DNA of 64,000 nt from Haematobia irritans (lineage: Eukaryota > Arthropoda > Insecta > Diptera > Muscidae), in NCBI RefSeq assembly GCF_050003625.1, contig NC_134399.1:223876975-223940974 (forward strand). The letters run 5' to 3'. Positions 22,235 through 33,978 of this stretch are shown here, piece after piece. Position 1 is the first letter of the stretch, and each line of letters begins with the position of its first letter. The position numbers were made by a program, and so were the translations under genes. The notes under the pieces were generated by a model that did no database searches, was not told the origin of the DNA, and was given only the letters and a program-made list of their open reading frames with translations.

Positions 22235-22856
22235 TTAAAGATTACACAACCAAAATTTTAGAATGCAAAATTTACAAAATATTAAGGAAAAATTTCTTTA
22301 AAATAATGAAATTTTAATTAAAATAAAAAAAATCATTAAATTTAGGAAACACATTTTGTAAATTTGCGTCTCTCCGTTAAAGATCCATGTCTTTGAACTA
22401 AGGCTAATTTTCCTACAAGTAAAGAAACACATTTTTGATTTAAAGAAATTGTCCTTAAATTAACTGAAATATTGAAACTGTAGATTTAAGATAAAAACGC
22501 TTCAAATATAGGCTCAGAATTATTTTGAGGATTTAGCGTCTTTGATTTAACGTTTTTTTTTTGGAATTAAGAAAACATTTTTACTTTGAGGTATCCGCTA
22601 TAATTTGGATTTTTAAACTGGCATTTGTTTGTACGTGAGTAACTTTATTAATTAACCGCGAAAAGAGAATGAAAATTTGATAAATAAGATCTGTATAGGA
22701 TTTTAATTTTATTGGTCCTACATGTAAAGCCAGATATGTCGCTAAAAAAATTTCTTTATTTTAAAGAAGCCGCATCTTTGGCTCGGAATCAATACCAAAA
22801 TAAGGTCAAAATCTTTGGATCCAAGTAAACTTTTTTTTGAGTGTAATTGCCAACTG
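22235..22856. mobile_element. CACTGAAAAAA-type MITE, degraded copy
   Basis: Internal block GCATCTTTGGCTCGGAATCA, then ATACCAAAAT (22788-22820), matches the MITE at 6888 in reverse complement. The right end is AACTTTTTTTTGAGTGTAA. The left end is not sharp. Confidence 0.5.
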
Positions 22857-22970
22857 GTACCTCTATCGTAAAGCTTGACATTTTTAAGGTTATACATACT
22901 CAGAAAGTGTTGACTTACGAGAGCTATTTGTGTCGTTTACTATATCTTAGAACATTCATCTGGTCCAAGA

Positions 22971-23570
22971 ATGAAATTAAATCGTGAGCAATTCTTTGCG
23001 ATTATTTTTTGCAAGATTCGGGGTGGATTAACTTAACATCGATGCATCGAAGACATTTATTCAATTATTAGCGATGAAGCTAAAAATTGAATTAATAGCA
23101 TGGTGAAGTCATCGAGATCATAGCTCGCTCCAAGTCGAATTTTGTGAAGGTCATCCAAAATCAGTTGTTATTCCGGCAACCCTGGATACTGTGCGCCAAC
23201 TGATATTGCAAGATCGTCATGTGACCTATCTTGAGATTGAGACAACCTAAGGCATTAGTGGCACCGGAATACATTCAACATTCCATGATGTTCATGTTCG
23301 TGAAAAAACTGTTCGCCTGTTGAATTTGTCTATCGCTCAAAAAAACACTCGTGTCGATTGGTCGAAAGAATTGCTCCCAAATACAATCGCGGTACTTCGA
23401 AACACGTCTATGAATGGTTGCAAGTGATGAATCGTGAATTTCCCCGTAACAACATTTGGCTGTATGGGTGTTTCAAGAATAGCCAAACCCAACATAAGTT
23501 GCTCGCGCACGAATCACTTCGCAATCGTATCACCCGAATAGCGCAGAACAGGAAATTCAGAGGGGTACGC
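22971..23570 (+). pseudogene. Mariner transposase remnant (LNREQF lineage)
   Basis: Readable blocks on the plus strand, in several frames, are LNREQFFAIIFCKIRGGLT, then PATLDTVRQLILQDRHVTYL with EIETT, GTGIHSTFHDVHVREKTVRL, and NTRVDWSKELLPKYNRGTSK followed by HVYEW. A shifted frame continues with SDES and VSRIAKPN. These follow the order of a mariner transposase from its N-terminus through the first catalytic Asp (DES). Stops and frameshifts are frequent and the C-terminal half is missing. The same lineage occurs at 35041-36405. Confidence 0.75.
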
Positions 23571-25805
23571 ATCCATTTTTTGTTTGCCAGTTACCTTTCC
23601 CATTGGCCCACGTCCCCCAAAATTTTATTTCTGTAGCCTCATGGAGGAGCAAATATCATCTGGGCCGGTTGAAATTTCCCTAATTACCATGAGAAAATTG
23701 GTTCTATACTAACTTACAATATAGCAGATTTGCAGCCATTTTCGGGTAGCTCCATTAGGCTTTAACTGCCAGTTAACAGAAAAAATTTCTAATATTAATT
23801 TTAACTATAAAATTTTCAGCAGCTAAGCTCCTATTTTTCCTCGTAGGTAGATCATCCTAATGTCTCTTAAGAGTACATGTCAGTATGCCCAGCAATGCTT
23901 CTCTCTCTCCCACTCCTTCCTAAATGGAAATGTGAGTGAAAATGTTGTAAAATTGTTTTCGTTTTTAATGAGGCTGCTGTGAATTTTTTCAGCTCCTTTG
24001 GACTCCAAGCTGAATTTTCTAACCCATCAAAGCGGACAATACCTACTGTGCGTTCTTTACTTTGATTGCAACAGTGAAACAAAAACGCCACCATCCCCTA
24101 CCTACTCCCGTAAGAACACGGTGACTGGCCCAAGCTGGTTGTTGATATATCCCATGGGTAAAGAATTGACACGTTTGAAACATGTAATAAAAGTTGTCTT
24201 CTTTAATGGATTGTAAAAAAACACCAACAACAGCGATTCTCGCCTCCCCTTAGCCAAGGCTCGCTTTTTGATATCACCAACCTCCCTCCCAATTGGCGAA
24301 TATGACTCACAAAGGAAGGAAAGAAAATTACCTAAGGTTTCTTAATTTCGTTAATGACATTTAAGTGTTGTCTTTACTCTACTCCTCTGGATATGCTCCT
24401 GATGTCTGTCAATGACTATTTGGGGATGACATATTTCATGCAGGGAGTATACACTAAATATTAGGAAATGGGACCGACGGAAGTGAGCCAAGAAGTCATG
24501 CAAGAGTTCCCTCCGGGCGATCACAAACAACAAACGGAAAGTAAATAATCAATCATTGTGTCAATCATTAAATCAATTGACTATTAAGAAAAAATCTTGT
24601 TATTTTCATCAATCCCACTACCCACCCTCCTAGTGGCCAGAAAATGTCTCATTTACCCCGGGGACAAGATTGAAGAAATCATTGAAAATATATTTGACCT
24701 TAATTTATCGGTCAATTGAGAGCTTGAATTAGAAAAAAACTCTATTATTTTTAGAACACAAAAAGGACATTTGCCACTATGACGACGTGACCCAATTGTG
24801 AGGATACTTTAGAAAATGGTGTCCACCAATTTCTATTTTGTGAAATCTTCTCCAGATTGTCTAAAAATTGCTGTGCGTCCAAATATAGCGAATGTGTGGG
24901 AGGGGGGGAGTAGCAATAGTGACACATGTTCACAGTTAAAAATTAATTTAAAATCAACAGTTGGATCCGAATGAAGGATAAGGCCACCATTCGGATACGC
25001 TATTTGTCACCAAATACATGAGTTCATCAAATCCCCACGACTCCTTGGTTTTTTGTTGTGGGAATTCGGCAATGGGAATTTATTCAAAGGTGAGGCTATT
25101 TACACAATAGGCCTAGGATTGGTTTTGATTTATTTATACATTGGAGAAATTGATACCTGTTCTGGTTTCTTTTTGGTTTCAAATGTGGCCAATGATGGTC
25201 ACTTCACTAGGCTGAAGGTTTCGAGTAGATTTTTAATAGTCACGTATACCAAACCTTCTGGGCAAGTGAGAAAGAGTTTATGTCCCTGGGACCCCTTCAT
25301 ATGTGAGTCTATCTGTCCTAACAACTTTTTGGTGTCTTGACAGATGAAGACCATTTCCATCTCAGTGGCAAAATTGTTGTATTTGCAGCTCTTCAAACCC
25401 AAGAGCCAATTGCCGATTAATGATGTGCCACATTAGTGGCAAATTTGTTACTTTTTGACACATTGGCTATTAAATGTCTCACTTTATACCATTTTGTGCC
25501 ACCTTTTTGCTATATTGTGCATATTTTTTGTAAATTCATTTAATTTTCCAATATGTTTTGCTTGTTTTTGCAACAATTTCAATTAAGATTATGAATTTAA
25601 TCTATGCCTTTAAGAATCGTATTTACGCTCATTCCCCTTTTTCATCCATAGTACTTTGCAGTCGCCTGAAAATATGCAAAGAAATTTTTCAATATAGGTA
25701 AAACAGAGCACTCTCCAGGAAATTAGTGATTTTCGATGAATTGTGATAAATGTTTGTTAGGTTAGAGTTATTTGTTTTGAAATATTTAATAAAAGTGATT
25801 TTAAA
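23571..25805. other. Stretch without a recognisable gene
   Basis: Less AT-rich than its surroundings, with several short ORFs on both strands (for example 25053-25340 plus and 23867-24094 minus). None shows a motif I recognise and none is supported by splice or codon patterns. From about 25420, GTGCCAC and GTGGCA motifs recur and reappear at 28438-28800, beyond the family C cluster. This suggests one older sequence split by that cluster. Confidence 0.45.
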
Positions 25806-26025
25806 ATTCCGACTATATTATACCCTGCACCACTTTGTAGATCTAAATTTTCGATACCATATCACATCCGTCAAATGTGTTGGGTGCTATATATAAAGGT
25901 TTGTCCCAAATACATACATTTAAATATCACTCTGTCTGGACAGAATTTGATAAAACTTCAACAAAATCTATAGACTCAAACTTTAAGTCGGCTAATGCAC
26001 TGGGGTGGAACACAACGTTAGTAAA
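25806..26025 (+). repeat. Family C head fragment (left half of a host copy)
   Basis: It runs from GACTATATTATACCCTGCAC to the block CACAACGTTAGTAAAAA, then stops where a complete element begins. The missing continuation (TATGGGAAACATTTAAATC) appears at 27547, after that complete element. This is therefore the left half of an element split by a copy of its own family. Confidence 0.8.
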
Positions 26026-27546
26026 AAACAAGTAAGGAAAGTCTAAAGTCGGGCGGGGCCGACTATATTATACCCTGCACCACTTTGCAGATCTAAATTT
26101 TCGATACCATATCACATCCGTCAAATGTGTTGGGTGCTATATATAAAGGTTTGTCCCAAATACATACATTTCAATATCACTCGCTTTGGACAGAATTTGA
26201 TAGACTTTTACAAAATCTATAGACTCAAAATTTAAGTTGGCTAATGCACTAGGGTGGATCATAATTTTAGTAAAAAAATATGGGAGACATTTAAATCTGA
26301 AGCAATTTTAAGGAAACTTCACAAAAGTTTATTTATGATTTATCGCTTCATATATATGTATTAGAAGTTTAGGAAAATTACAGTCATTTTTACAACTTTT
26401 CGACTAAGCAGTGGCGATTTAACAAGGAAAATGTTGGTATTTTGACCATTTTTGTCGAAATCAGAAAAACATATATATGGGAGCTATATCTAAATCTAAA
26501 CCGATTTCAACCAAATTTGGCACGCATAGCTACAATGCTAATTTTACTCCCTGTGTAAAATTTCAACTAAATCGGAGTTAAAAATTGGCCTCTACGGTCA
26601 TATGAGTGTAAATCGGGCGAAAGCTATATATGGGAGATATATCTAAATCTGAACCGATTTCAACCAAATTTGGCACGCATAGCTACAATGCTAATTCTAC
26701 TCCCTGTGCAAAATTTCAACTAAATCGGAGCAAAAAATTGGCCTCTGTGGTCATATGAGTGTAAATCGGGCGAAAGCTATATATGGGAGCTATATCTAAC
26801 TCTGAACCGATTTCAACCAAATTTGGCACGCATAGCTACAATGCTAATTCTACTCCCTGTGCACAATTTCAACTAAATCGGAGTTAAAAGTTGGCCTCTG
26901 TGGTCATTTGAGTGTAAATCGGGCGAAAGCTATATGTGGGAGCTATATCTAAATCTGAACCGATTTCAACCAAATTTGACACGCATAGCTACAATGCTAA
27001 TTCTACTCCCTGTGCAAAATTTCAACTAAATCGGAGCAAAAAATTGGCCTCTGTGGGCAAATGAGTGTAAATCGGGCGAAAGCTATATGTGGGAGCTATA
27101 TCTAAATCTGAACCGATTTGGCTGATATTTTGCAAGTTTTTCGAGACTCATAAAATATTCGGATGTACGGAATTTGAGGAAGATCGTTTGATATACACGC
27201 CAATTATGACCAGATCGGTGAAAAATATATATGGCAGCTATATCTAAATCTGAACCGATTCTTTCCAAAATCAATAGGGATCGTCTTTGAGCCGAAACAG
27301 GACCCTATACCAAATTTTAGGACAATCGGACTAAAACTGCGAGCTGTACTTTGCACACAAAAATACATCAACAGACAGACAGACGGACAGACAGACAGAC
27401 AGACAGACGGACATCGCTAAATCGACTCAGAATTTAATTCTAAGACGATCGGTATACTAAACGATGGGTCTCAGACTTTTCCTTCTTGGCGTTACATACA
27501 AATGCACAAACTTATTATACCCTGTACCGCAGTAGTGGTGAAGGGT
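26026..27546 (+). repeat. Family C element, full length, nested in another copy
   Basis: Head ACAAGTAAGGAAAGTCTAAA then GTCGGGCGGGGCCGAC. Monomer cores occur at 26477, 26630, 26783 and the aligned position 26936, all 153 bp apart. A CAGACAGACGGA tract lies at 27371-27412. The end is the palindrome TATTATACCCTG...GGGTATAA. Confidence 0.9.
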
Positions 27547-28388
27547 ATAAATATGGGAAACATTTAAATCTGAAGCAATTTTAAGGAAACTTCGCAAAAG
27601 TTTATTTATGATTTATCGCTCGATATATATCTATTTGAAGTTTAGGAAAATTAGAGTCATTTTGACAACTTTTCGACTAAGCAGTGGCGATTTTACAAGG
27701 AAAATGTTGGTATTTTGACCATTTTTGTTGAAATCAGAAAAACATATATATGGGAGTTATATCTAAATCTGAACCGATTTTAACCAAACTTGGCACACAT
27801 AGCTACAATGCTAATTCTACTCCCTGTGCAAAATTTAAACTAAATCGGAGTTAAAAATTGGCCTCTGTGGTCATATGAGTGTAAATCGGGCGAAAGCTAT
27901 ATATGGGAGCTATATCTAAATCTGAACCGATTTCAACCAAATTTGGCACGCATAGCTACAATACTAGTTCTACTCCCTGTGCAAAATTTCAATTAAATAG
28001 GAGTAAAAGTTTGGCCACTGTGGTCATATGAGTATAAATCGGGCGAACGATATGTATGGGAGATATATCTAAATCTGAACCGATTTCAATAAAATTTGGC
28101 ACACTTGACTATAGTACTAATTGTTCTTCTTGTGCAAAATTTTAAGCAAATTAGGGTAAAACTCTGGCTTCTGGGGCCATATAAGTCCATATCGGGGGAA
28201 ATATATATATATGGGAGCTATATCTAAATCTGAACCGATTTCTTCCAAAATCAATAAGGTTCTAGTCTGAGCAAAAACACATACTTGTGCCAATTTTGAA
28301 GTCGATTGGACTAAAATTGCGACCTAGACTTTGATTACAAAAATGTGTTCACGGACAGACGGACATGGCTATATTGACTCAGGTATAA
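27547..28388 (+). repeat. Family C body (right half of the host copy)
   Basis: It starts TATGGGAAACATTTAAATCT, exactly where the fragment at 25806-26025 broke off, and carries three to four more monomers. It ends in a shortened tail (GGACAGACGGACATGGC, then GACTCAGGTATAAAA). Confidence 0.82.
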
Positions 28389-28994
28389 AAACCTGATGTA
28401 ATTTTTTTCGTGATACTTTTTTTTTTTAAATTAGTGTGCCACCTTTGCCATTGCTAAGGAACTTTTATGTGGCACTTCATAGAAATATTCAACGAAGTCT
28501 GGAGAAAGACTAAGAGAGTTTTAGAAGTAGCAAGCGAACTTCAAACACAAAGAAACCTAAAGATTTTATCAAACCAAAATTCCAAATAAATGTCTACCAG
28601 TGTCTAACAAGGTGAAATACTTTTGAGAAATCTGTTGTGGAAAATTTAATAGAATAGGTGTGATTTCATTACCGTTGAGAATTTTTAAAAAAGTGGCACA
28701 TAAAGTGTCAATTTAAATAAATTTTAAAAATGTGGCACATTCTAACAGCGGTTACAAAGATAGTTTAATTTTTGTTAGAGTTGGGGAGCAGCGTTGCAGT
28801 TCGGAAAAGTGGCAAAAAAGATTCACTTGCAAAAAAAAGGGGGTACACTAATTTGAAAAAATGTTGCAATAGTGTTTTATGAAGTCGCGTTGTTTAATTA
28901 GATGTAAATAAAATCAACAATAATTCTCTCTCCATGTTATTATTAGTAGAAAATCAATTCTTAAAATTAATTTGAAAATTTGGTTCCATCCCTG
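28389..28994. other. Stretch without a recognisable gene
   Basis: AT-rich with repeated GTGCCAC and GTGGCAC motifs (28437, 28471, 28686, 28730) that echo 25425-25505. Probably the right part of an old repeat split by the family C cluster. Confidence 0.4.
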
Positions 28995-29210
28995 TTTCGA
29001 CCAGGCACCAAAAAGTTTTTCACAGTTGTTTATCCCCTCTCTGTAATGATAGTGACATTTTTGAGTATTTTAAAGCTTCACTTAAAGGAGATCCCTTGTC
29101 TTTGAGCTAAACATAGCACTCAGTCATAAAAGAGAACTTCCCCATTGTGGTATGACAATTGACTGAATAGCGTGAAATATCGGGCTGTCACTATAGCTAA
29201 CCTAACCTAA
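28995..29210 (+). repeat. tRNA-derived SINE, diverged copy lacking the tRNA head
   Basis: Body blocks CACCAAAAAGTTTTTCACAG, AAAGGAGATCCCTTGTCTTT and GTGGTATGACAATTGACTGA, then CTAACCTAACCTAAC at the tail. This is the same body and tail as the full copy at 30348-30698. Confidence 0.75.
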
Positions 29211-29885
29211 CACTGATAAACGGATTCGTCTGTACTGTGCTATGGTAAACACAGATATGTATTTAAAACTGGGTTCCTAACCACAAAACATCTTTTCAAT
29301 TCATTACAACATTTATATAATCCATTTAATTATTTTTTTCTTTAGGTGGTAGAAACATTGAAAGTAAAAGCATAAAGCATTAAGTCAATGCTGTTAATAA
29401 TGCATACTAATAATTTATGATAACGCTCATTGAATGGAAATCCCAGAAAATTCACATCACATACATGTGATATTCTCCGCTTCTCATAGTTTCATTGCAA
29501 CATATTTGATAAGTATTAAATTCATTTTTGTCATTGTGAGAGAAAATGGTTTGGATTTGTGTTCATTTCACGTGGATTTTTAATATGCTGTGGTCAATGT
29601 TCTAACATTACAAATATTCCATTTAATTCCATAGCATAGAGTTGCCATTTCGATATAATGTTGTTGCAGACTTTGGAAGAAGTGTTGAAGGGGAAAAGGA
29701 TATAATAAATAAAACCAAAATCTATATAAAAAAAAAAACAAATATCTTAAAATCCCACCACTATGAATCATTTGAAAACTCTTCGTCATAGCGAGTTGAT
29801 AATATAAAGAATTTTAGGGAGTTTAATGATAGATATTCTCCTAAAAAGATCTTTTCGACCCAGTACGCTTCCCGAAGATGCTTAG
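29211..29885. other. Stretch without a recognisable gene
   Basis: AT-rich, with no coding or repeat signal that I recognise apart from an A-run near 29730. Confidence 0.45.
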
Positions 29886-29932
29886 ATTAAAGTGGCAGCC
29901 CGATTTGATTCAAGCTCACATAGACTATTCAG
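29886..29932 (-). repeat. SINE tail fragment
   Basis: TTAAAGTGGCAGCCCGATTT, then GACTATTCAG, is the reverse complement of the conserved SINE 3' region. Confidence 0.6.
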
Positions 29933-30347
29933 TACCGAAGATAAATTTAAAGATTGTACCTATGAAGACTAGATCAGATTCTGGTTGATGTGATTCTGCT
30001 TGATATGACAAAAAATAAAATTTGTAGATTTTACCCCCATTATTCATATGATTAGAAGAAGTAAAATATGGAAATTTTACATTCAGTTTCATGCAATTTT
30101 CATGATAAGTGCGCCTTCTATGCCCTCAAGAAATGAAATCGGTGTATATGAAGGCCTTACCAAATGAACCGATAAATACTAAATCCGTAACAATTTCTAG
30201 CAAGTCGGATAACAAGTACAATTTATAAAAGCCCACAGAGTTAAATCGGGAGATCAGTCTAATAGGTGATATGCCAAAAACATGTACCAATAAACACATC
30301 AAATTCAGCACACCTAATTGTGGTTCTGAAAAACTTACATAATCTAG

Positions 30348-30698
30348 GGAGCCACCGTGGTGCAATGGTTAGCATGCCCGCCTTGCATACACAAGGTCGT
30401 GGGTTCGATTCCTGCTACGACCGAACACAAAGAAATTTTTCAGCGGTGGATTATCCCACCTCAGTAATGCTGGTGACATTTCTGAGGGTTTCAAAGCTTC
30501 TCTAAGTGGTTTCACTGGAATGTGGAACGCCGTTCGGACTCGGCTATAAAAAGGAGATCCCTTGTCATTGAGCTTAACATGGAATCGGGCAGCACTCAGT
30601 GATAAGAGAGAAGTCCACCACTGTGGTATCACAATGGACTGAATAGTCTAAGTGAGCCTGATACATCGGGCTGCCACATAACCTAACCTAACCTAACC
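30348..30698 (+). repeat. tRNA-derived SINE, complete, 351 bp, with 12-bp target duplication
   Basis: The 5' end folds like a tRNA. It has an A box TGGTGCAATGG, an anticodon-like stem CCTTG/CAAGG around CATACA, and a B box GGTTCGATTCC, a perfect internal polymerase III promoter. A unique body follows, ending in TAACCTAACCTAACC. The target duplication TACATAATCTAG is exact at 30336-30347 and 30699-30710. It is inserted in an old family A repeat. Confidence 0.93.
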
Positions 30699-31221
30699 TA
30701 CATAATCTAGACCCCAAATCGGAGGGCGGGCTTATAAGGCAGATAATCAAAACCTGTATCGATACACAATATATTCGGAACACCTATTTATGCCCCTCAA
30801 AAACCTCTAGATTTCAAATTTCAGACATATTGAATAAAAACTACGGTTTCCAGAAGCCCAAGAAATAAACTCGGGAGAATGGTCTATATGGGGTCTATAC
30901 CAAAACAATGACCGATAGGCACCATTTTCGGTACGTCTATTTGTGTTACTAAAATATCTCAAAATTTCCAATGTCAGGCAAATCGGATAGCAAATGCGGT
31001 TTCTGGAAGCCCAAGGCCCCAAATGGTGTGGTCGGTTTATATGGGGGCTATATCAAAACGTGGACCAATATAGGCCATCTTCGAATTTGACTTGCCTGCC
31101 AATCTGTGTAGGACGATAGTGCCATTATTGAAAGCTGTAGCGTGAGTACAACAGACAAACAGATGGACATGGTTATATCGTCTTAGAATTTCTCCCTGAT
31201 AAAGGATATATATCCTTTAAA

Positions 31222-31692
31222 TACAATAAAAAAATGAACTCTCTATTTCACTAGAGCCAATTTAACGTTTCCTTTACTCTAATAATTTTTTGTGTACGTT
31301 AGTTAAATTAACTAAAACAGAGGAAAAAAATATACTCAAATGAAGCATAAAGATTAATTAAATTCGTGTCTTCCACAAAATAGTTCAGAATTTCTTTAAA
31401 TTGGTCAATTTTACCAAAAATGGGTCCATCATGAACTTCGTATGTCACTAAAAACATTCTTGCAATTTTGAACTCCACGATTTTCCTTCAAACTACAAAA
31501 TTTTCTTTAACAAGTGAAAAAAACTTAGTTATGTCTAATAAATTTTCTTGAATTTGTCGGAAAATATTTACTTATTTTTATAACATCGGCGTGATGCCAA
31601 CGTTTGTAATACTGTTTAGTTATAATTTTCTACAAATATTAAAAATTAACAGAAAGTTTTCTCCCTGGTAGGTTCACTGTTTTTTTCAGTGT
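31222..31692. mobile_element. CACTGAAAAAA-type MITE relic inside a family A repeat
   Basis: It starts AAAAAAATGAACTCTCTATT and ends GTTTTTTTCAGTGTAG. The family A tail resumes at once with GTCGGAAATCGACATT. An inner block, TTCAAACTACAAAATTTTC, resembles one near 37850. The left terminal bases CACT are missing. Confidence 0.55.
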
Positions 31693-31765
31693 AGTCGGAA
31701 ATCGACATTAAAAACGGAATGAAAAACTTATAACACCCGCATCACCATTCCCCACCATGGTAGGT

Positions 31766-33214
31766 ATGAAAATTTCCTTAGTTATACAAAATATTAGAAA
31801 TTGCATTTGATATATTCTCGTACCCATGTACGTATGAATAATTCTGTGAAATTTCTACGCATAACGTATACGTCATATCTAGCAAATTGTGTTGTGTATT
31901 GTGCCATCAAGGATATTTCGTATCGTGTCGCATATCAAATACATGCATTGTCATATTATATTTAATAATTAAAGTGTCCAAATTTATCGTAGAACATATT
32001 GGGGATATCTAAGGAAATGTCTTGGTGTTGCAGGACAGCAATAATTTGACAAAGCTTCAAATTGAAAAAAGTCTGCGCCATAGAGTGCTGTAAGAATAAA
32101 CGATTTTTTTATTTTTTTTTTTTATTAGCTTTTAGGGGTTTATCCAAAAAATTAAGTGTATTGCTCATCTCTATATGTTTTTTGAATGTTTTAAATCATT
32201 GACTAATAAAAAAAAACTCTTAATGATTACAAAAATTAACAATTAAATTATAATAAATATATTTATCGTAATGTCTAAGGCCTATTCAAATATTTGCTAA
32301 TGTAAGCATATTGTAAACCAACCGCATCGGCAATAGTTCCATAAAATACATCCAACAATGGCAACATTGGTTTTCGGGTTGAAAGTTTTCAATTTTCTAT
32401 TGTGAGATATTGTGGTGGGAGTACAATGAATAATTGAATACAAAGAAGCTAATGCTGACGATTATAATTTGACGATTGAATACACACCAGCCCAAAATCA
32501 CACACACATATATACGCATTTACTCATATACTCACTTGCCTACGAATTCACTTTGACAATTTGCGAGGCTTTGAATGCAGATTAACCTGTATGTTGGTAT
32601 ATTGGAGATACACGAGTGAGTATTAAATTAAACACTAAAAGAGCATAAGCAGCTTGGAGCTACCAAAGGTTTCTCTCTCTTAGTGTCTATAGTCATAGAC
32701 CATTCAATGCATAAGCTTTTGAGCTTCATTAATATCAACACACACAGACAGACAGGAGAGATACTAACTAAATATCATCAGCTTAATGTCTTAGCGTGTA
32801 AAGTCAAATTTCGATTAGGGATGAATATTGAAGACTGCAGTGTTCGAATAAAGAGATAACAAAACTGACAGATATAAAGTCAGAAAGAGAGCATTTCTCT
32901 TTGAATAGCCTTAGAAATACATTGTGATCAATCATACAGACCGACATGTAATGTATTATGAATTTCTAAAGCTATTCAACGATAAAGACTATCTTTCTCT
33001 ATACCATTTTGGAATTTTTTAATGCCTATCTTAGGATCAAAAGTCTGACGGATTTGGAACCGCATATTTTGGTGGCCATTGTTCGGTAGAAATAAAGCGA
33101 GCAACTTCCTTTTTTAGTCATTTCTGGTTGACACATGCTTAGTGTAATGGAGTCCTGTTGGAATATCCATGGCCTGTGGCAAATATGTTTGTTTGCTCTG
33201 ACCTCTTTGGCTAG
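31766..33214. other. Stretch without a recognisable gene
   Basis: AT-rich sequence with T-runs near 32105-32125 and CACACACATATATA near 32500. No supported ORF and no recognisable repeat. Confidence 0.5.
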
Positions 33215-33978
33215 TAAACATGGTTGCCACAGTTGGTCGAATTTTACAAAAAAATAGCAATTTTTTTTGTGTTTGGTAGATTAGTAGAATTCTTCATGTG
33301 TTTGGTAGATTTTGAAAAACATTCCTCTCCAACTAAGAGGTATTACAATTTTTTGCAGAAATAATTTTTTGAGAAAATTTAGAAAAAAAAAAATTGACAC
33401 AATTTTCTATAGAAATAAAATTTTGACAAAATTTTTCTATAGAAATAAAATGTTGACAAACCCAGCAAAAATTCCTATTACCAGGTATGAGTACAAGTGT
33501 GCCTGCGACAAATTAGGTAACAACTTCTTCGTATATATATCAGCAGTAAAACTTTTAAACGGGCATGACATTGGAGGAAAGTACTTCGGTGCAAGCATAC
33601 CAGCAGACGAAAAATAAGTACTTCGACGCAAGCATATCAGCTCTCCAAAAATAATAGCTTTACCATAAATAGACAATATTTTCTACAAAAATAAAAATGT
33701 TTACCAAATTTTCTATAAATTCAATATCTTTTAAAAATTTAAATTTTCGTATTATTTCATATTATCAAAGTCCATGTGAGTATGTTCTCAATGTCTTAAA
33801 AAATTTAATATTGGACACATTTACAATTCAAGGGATATTTATACACCCAAAAATACATAAAGTTGGTAGATTTTGATAATTTTTTTTCAAATTTTGGTAG
33901 ATTACTTTTGGCACAAGTGGGAACCGTGCTAGTAAACTTGATCATTTTGTTTGTTCAGAAAATGCTCAATTGTAAGTT
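33215..33978. repeat. TTTCTATAG/GGTAGATTT repeat region with an embedded short element
   Basis: It begins GGTTGCCACAGTTGG and carries GGTAGATTT and TTTCTATAGAAATAAAATT units. From 33472 an embedded CCCAGCAAAAATTCC element matches 9370-9490. Near 33870-33930 the region closes with TTGGTAGATTACTTTTGGCA then AGTGGGAACCGTG, the inverted partner of the left end. Confidence 0.6.

Larger units (their letters stand above)
29930..31765 (+). repeat. Family A element, copy 5, old and interrupted
   Basis: It begins inside the head region (ACCGAAGATAAATTTAAAGA) and carries several diverged monomers (ATGGGGTCTATAC, ATGGGGGCTATATC). It ends TATAA-CACCC...ACCATGGTAGGTATG at about 31765. A complete SINE with a 12-bp target duplication is inserted at 30348-30698, and a MITE-like segment at 31222-31692 separates the tail. 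Confidence 0.8.

Noticed and set aside
25053..25340. 95-residue plus-strand ORF as a host gene
   Set aside because: No recognisable motif, a competing ORF on the opposite strand over the same bases, and no splice or regulatory support.
30348..30425. Functional tRNA gene at the SINE head
   Set aside because: The A and B boxes are good, but there is no matching acceptor stem and the same head is repeated with a SINE body and target duplications.
30680..30700. Telomeric or subtelomeric CCTAA repeat
   Set aside because: Only two to four units occur, always at SINE tails. Not an array.
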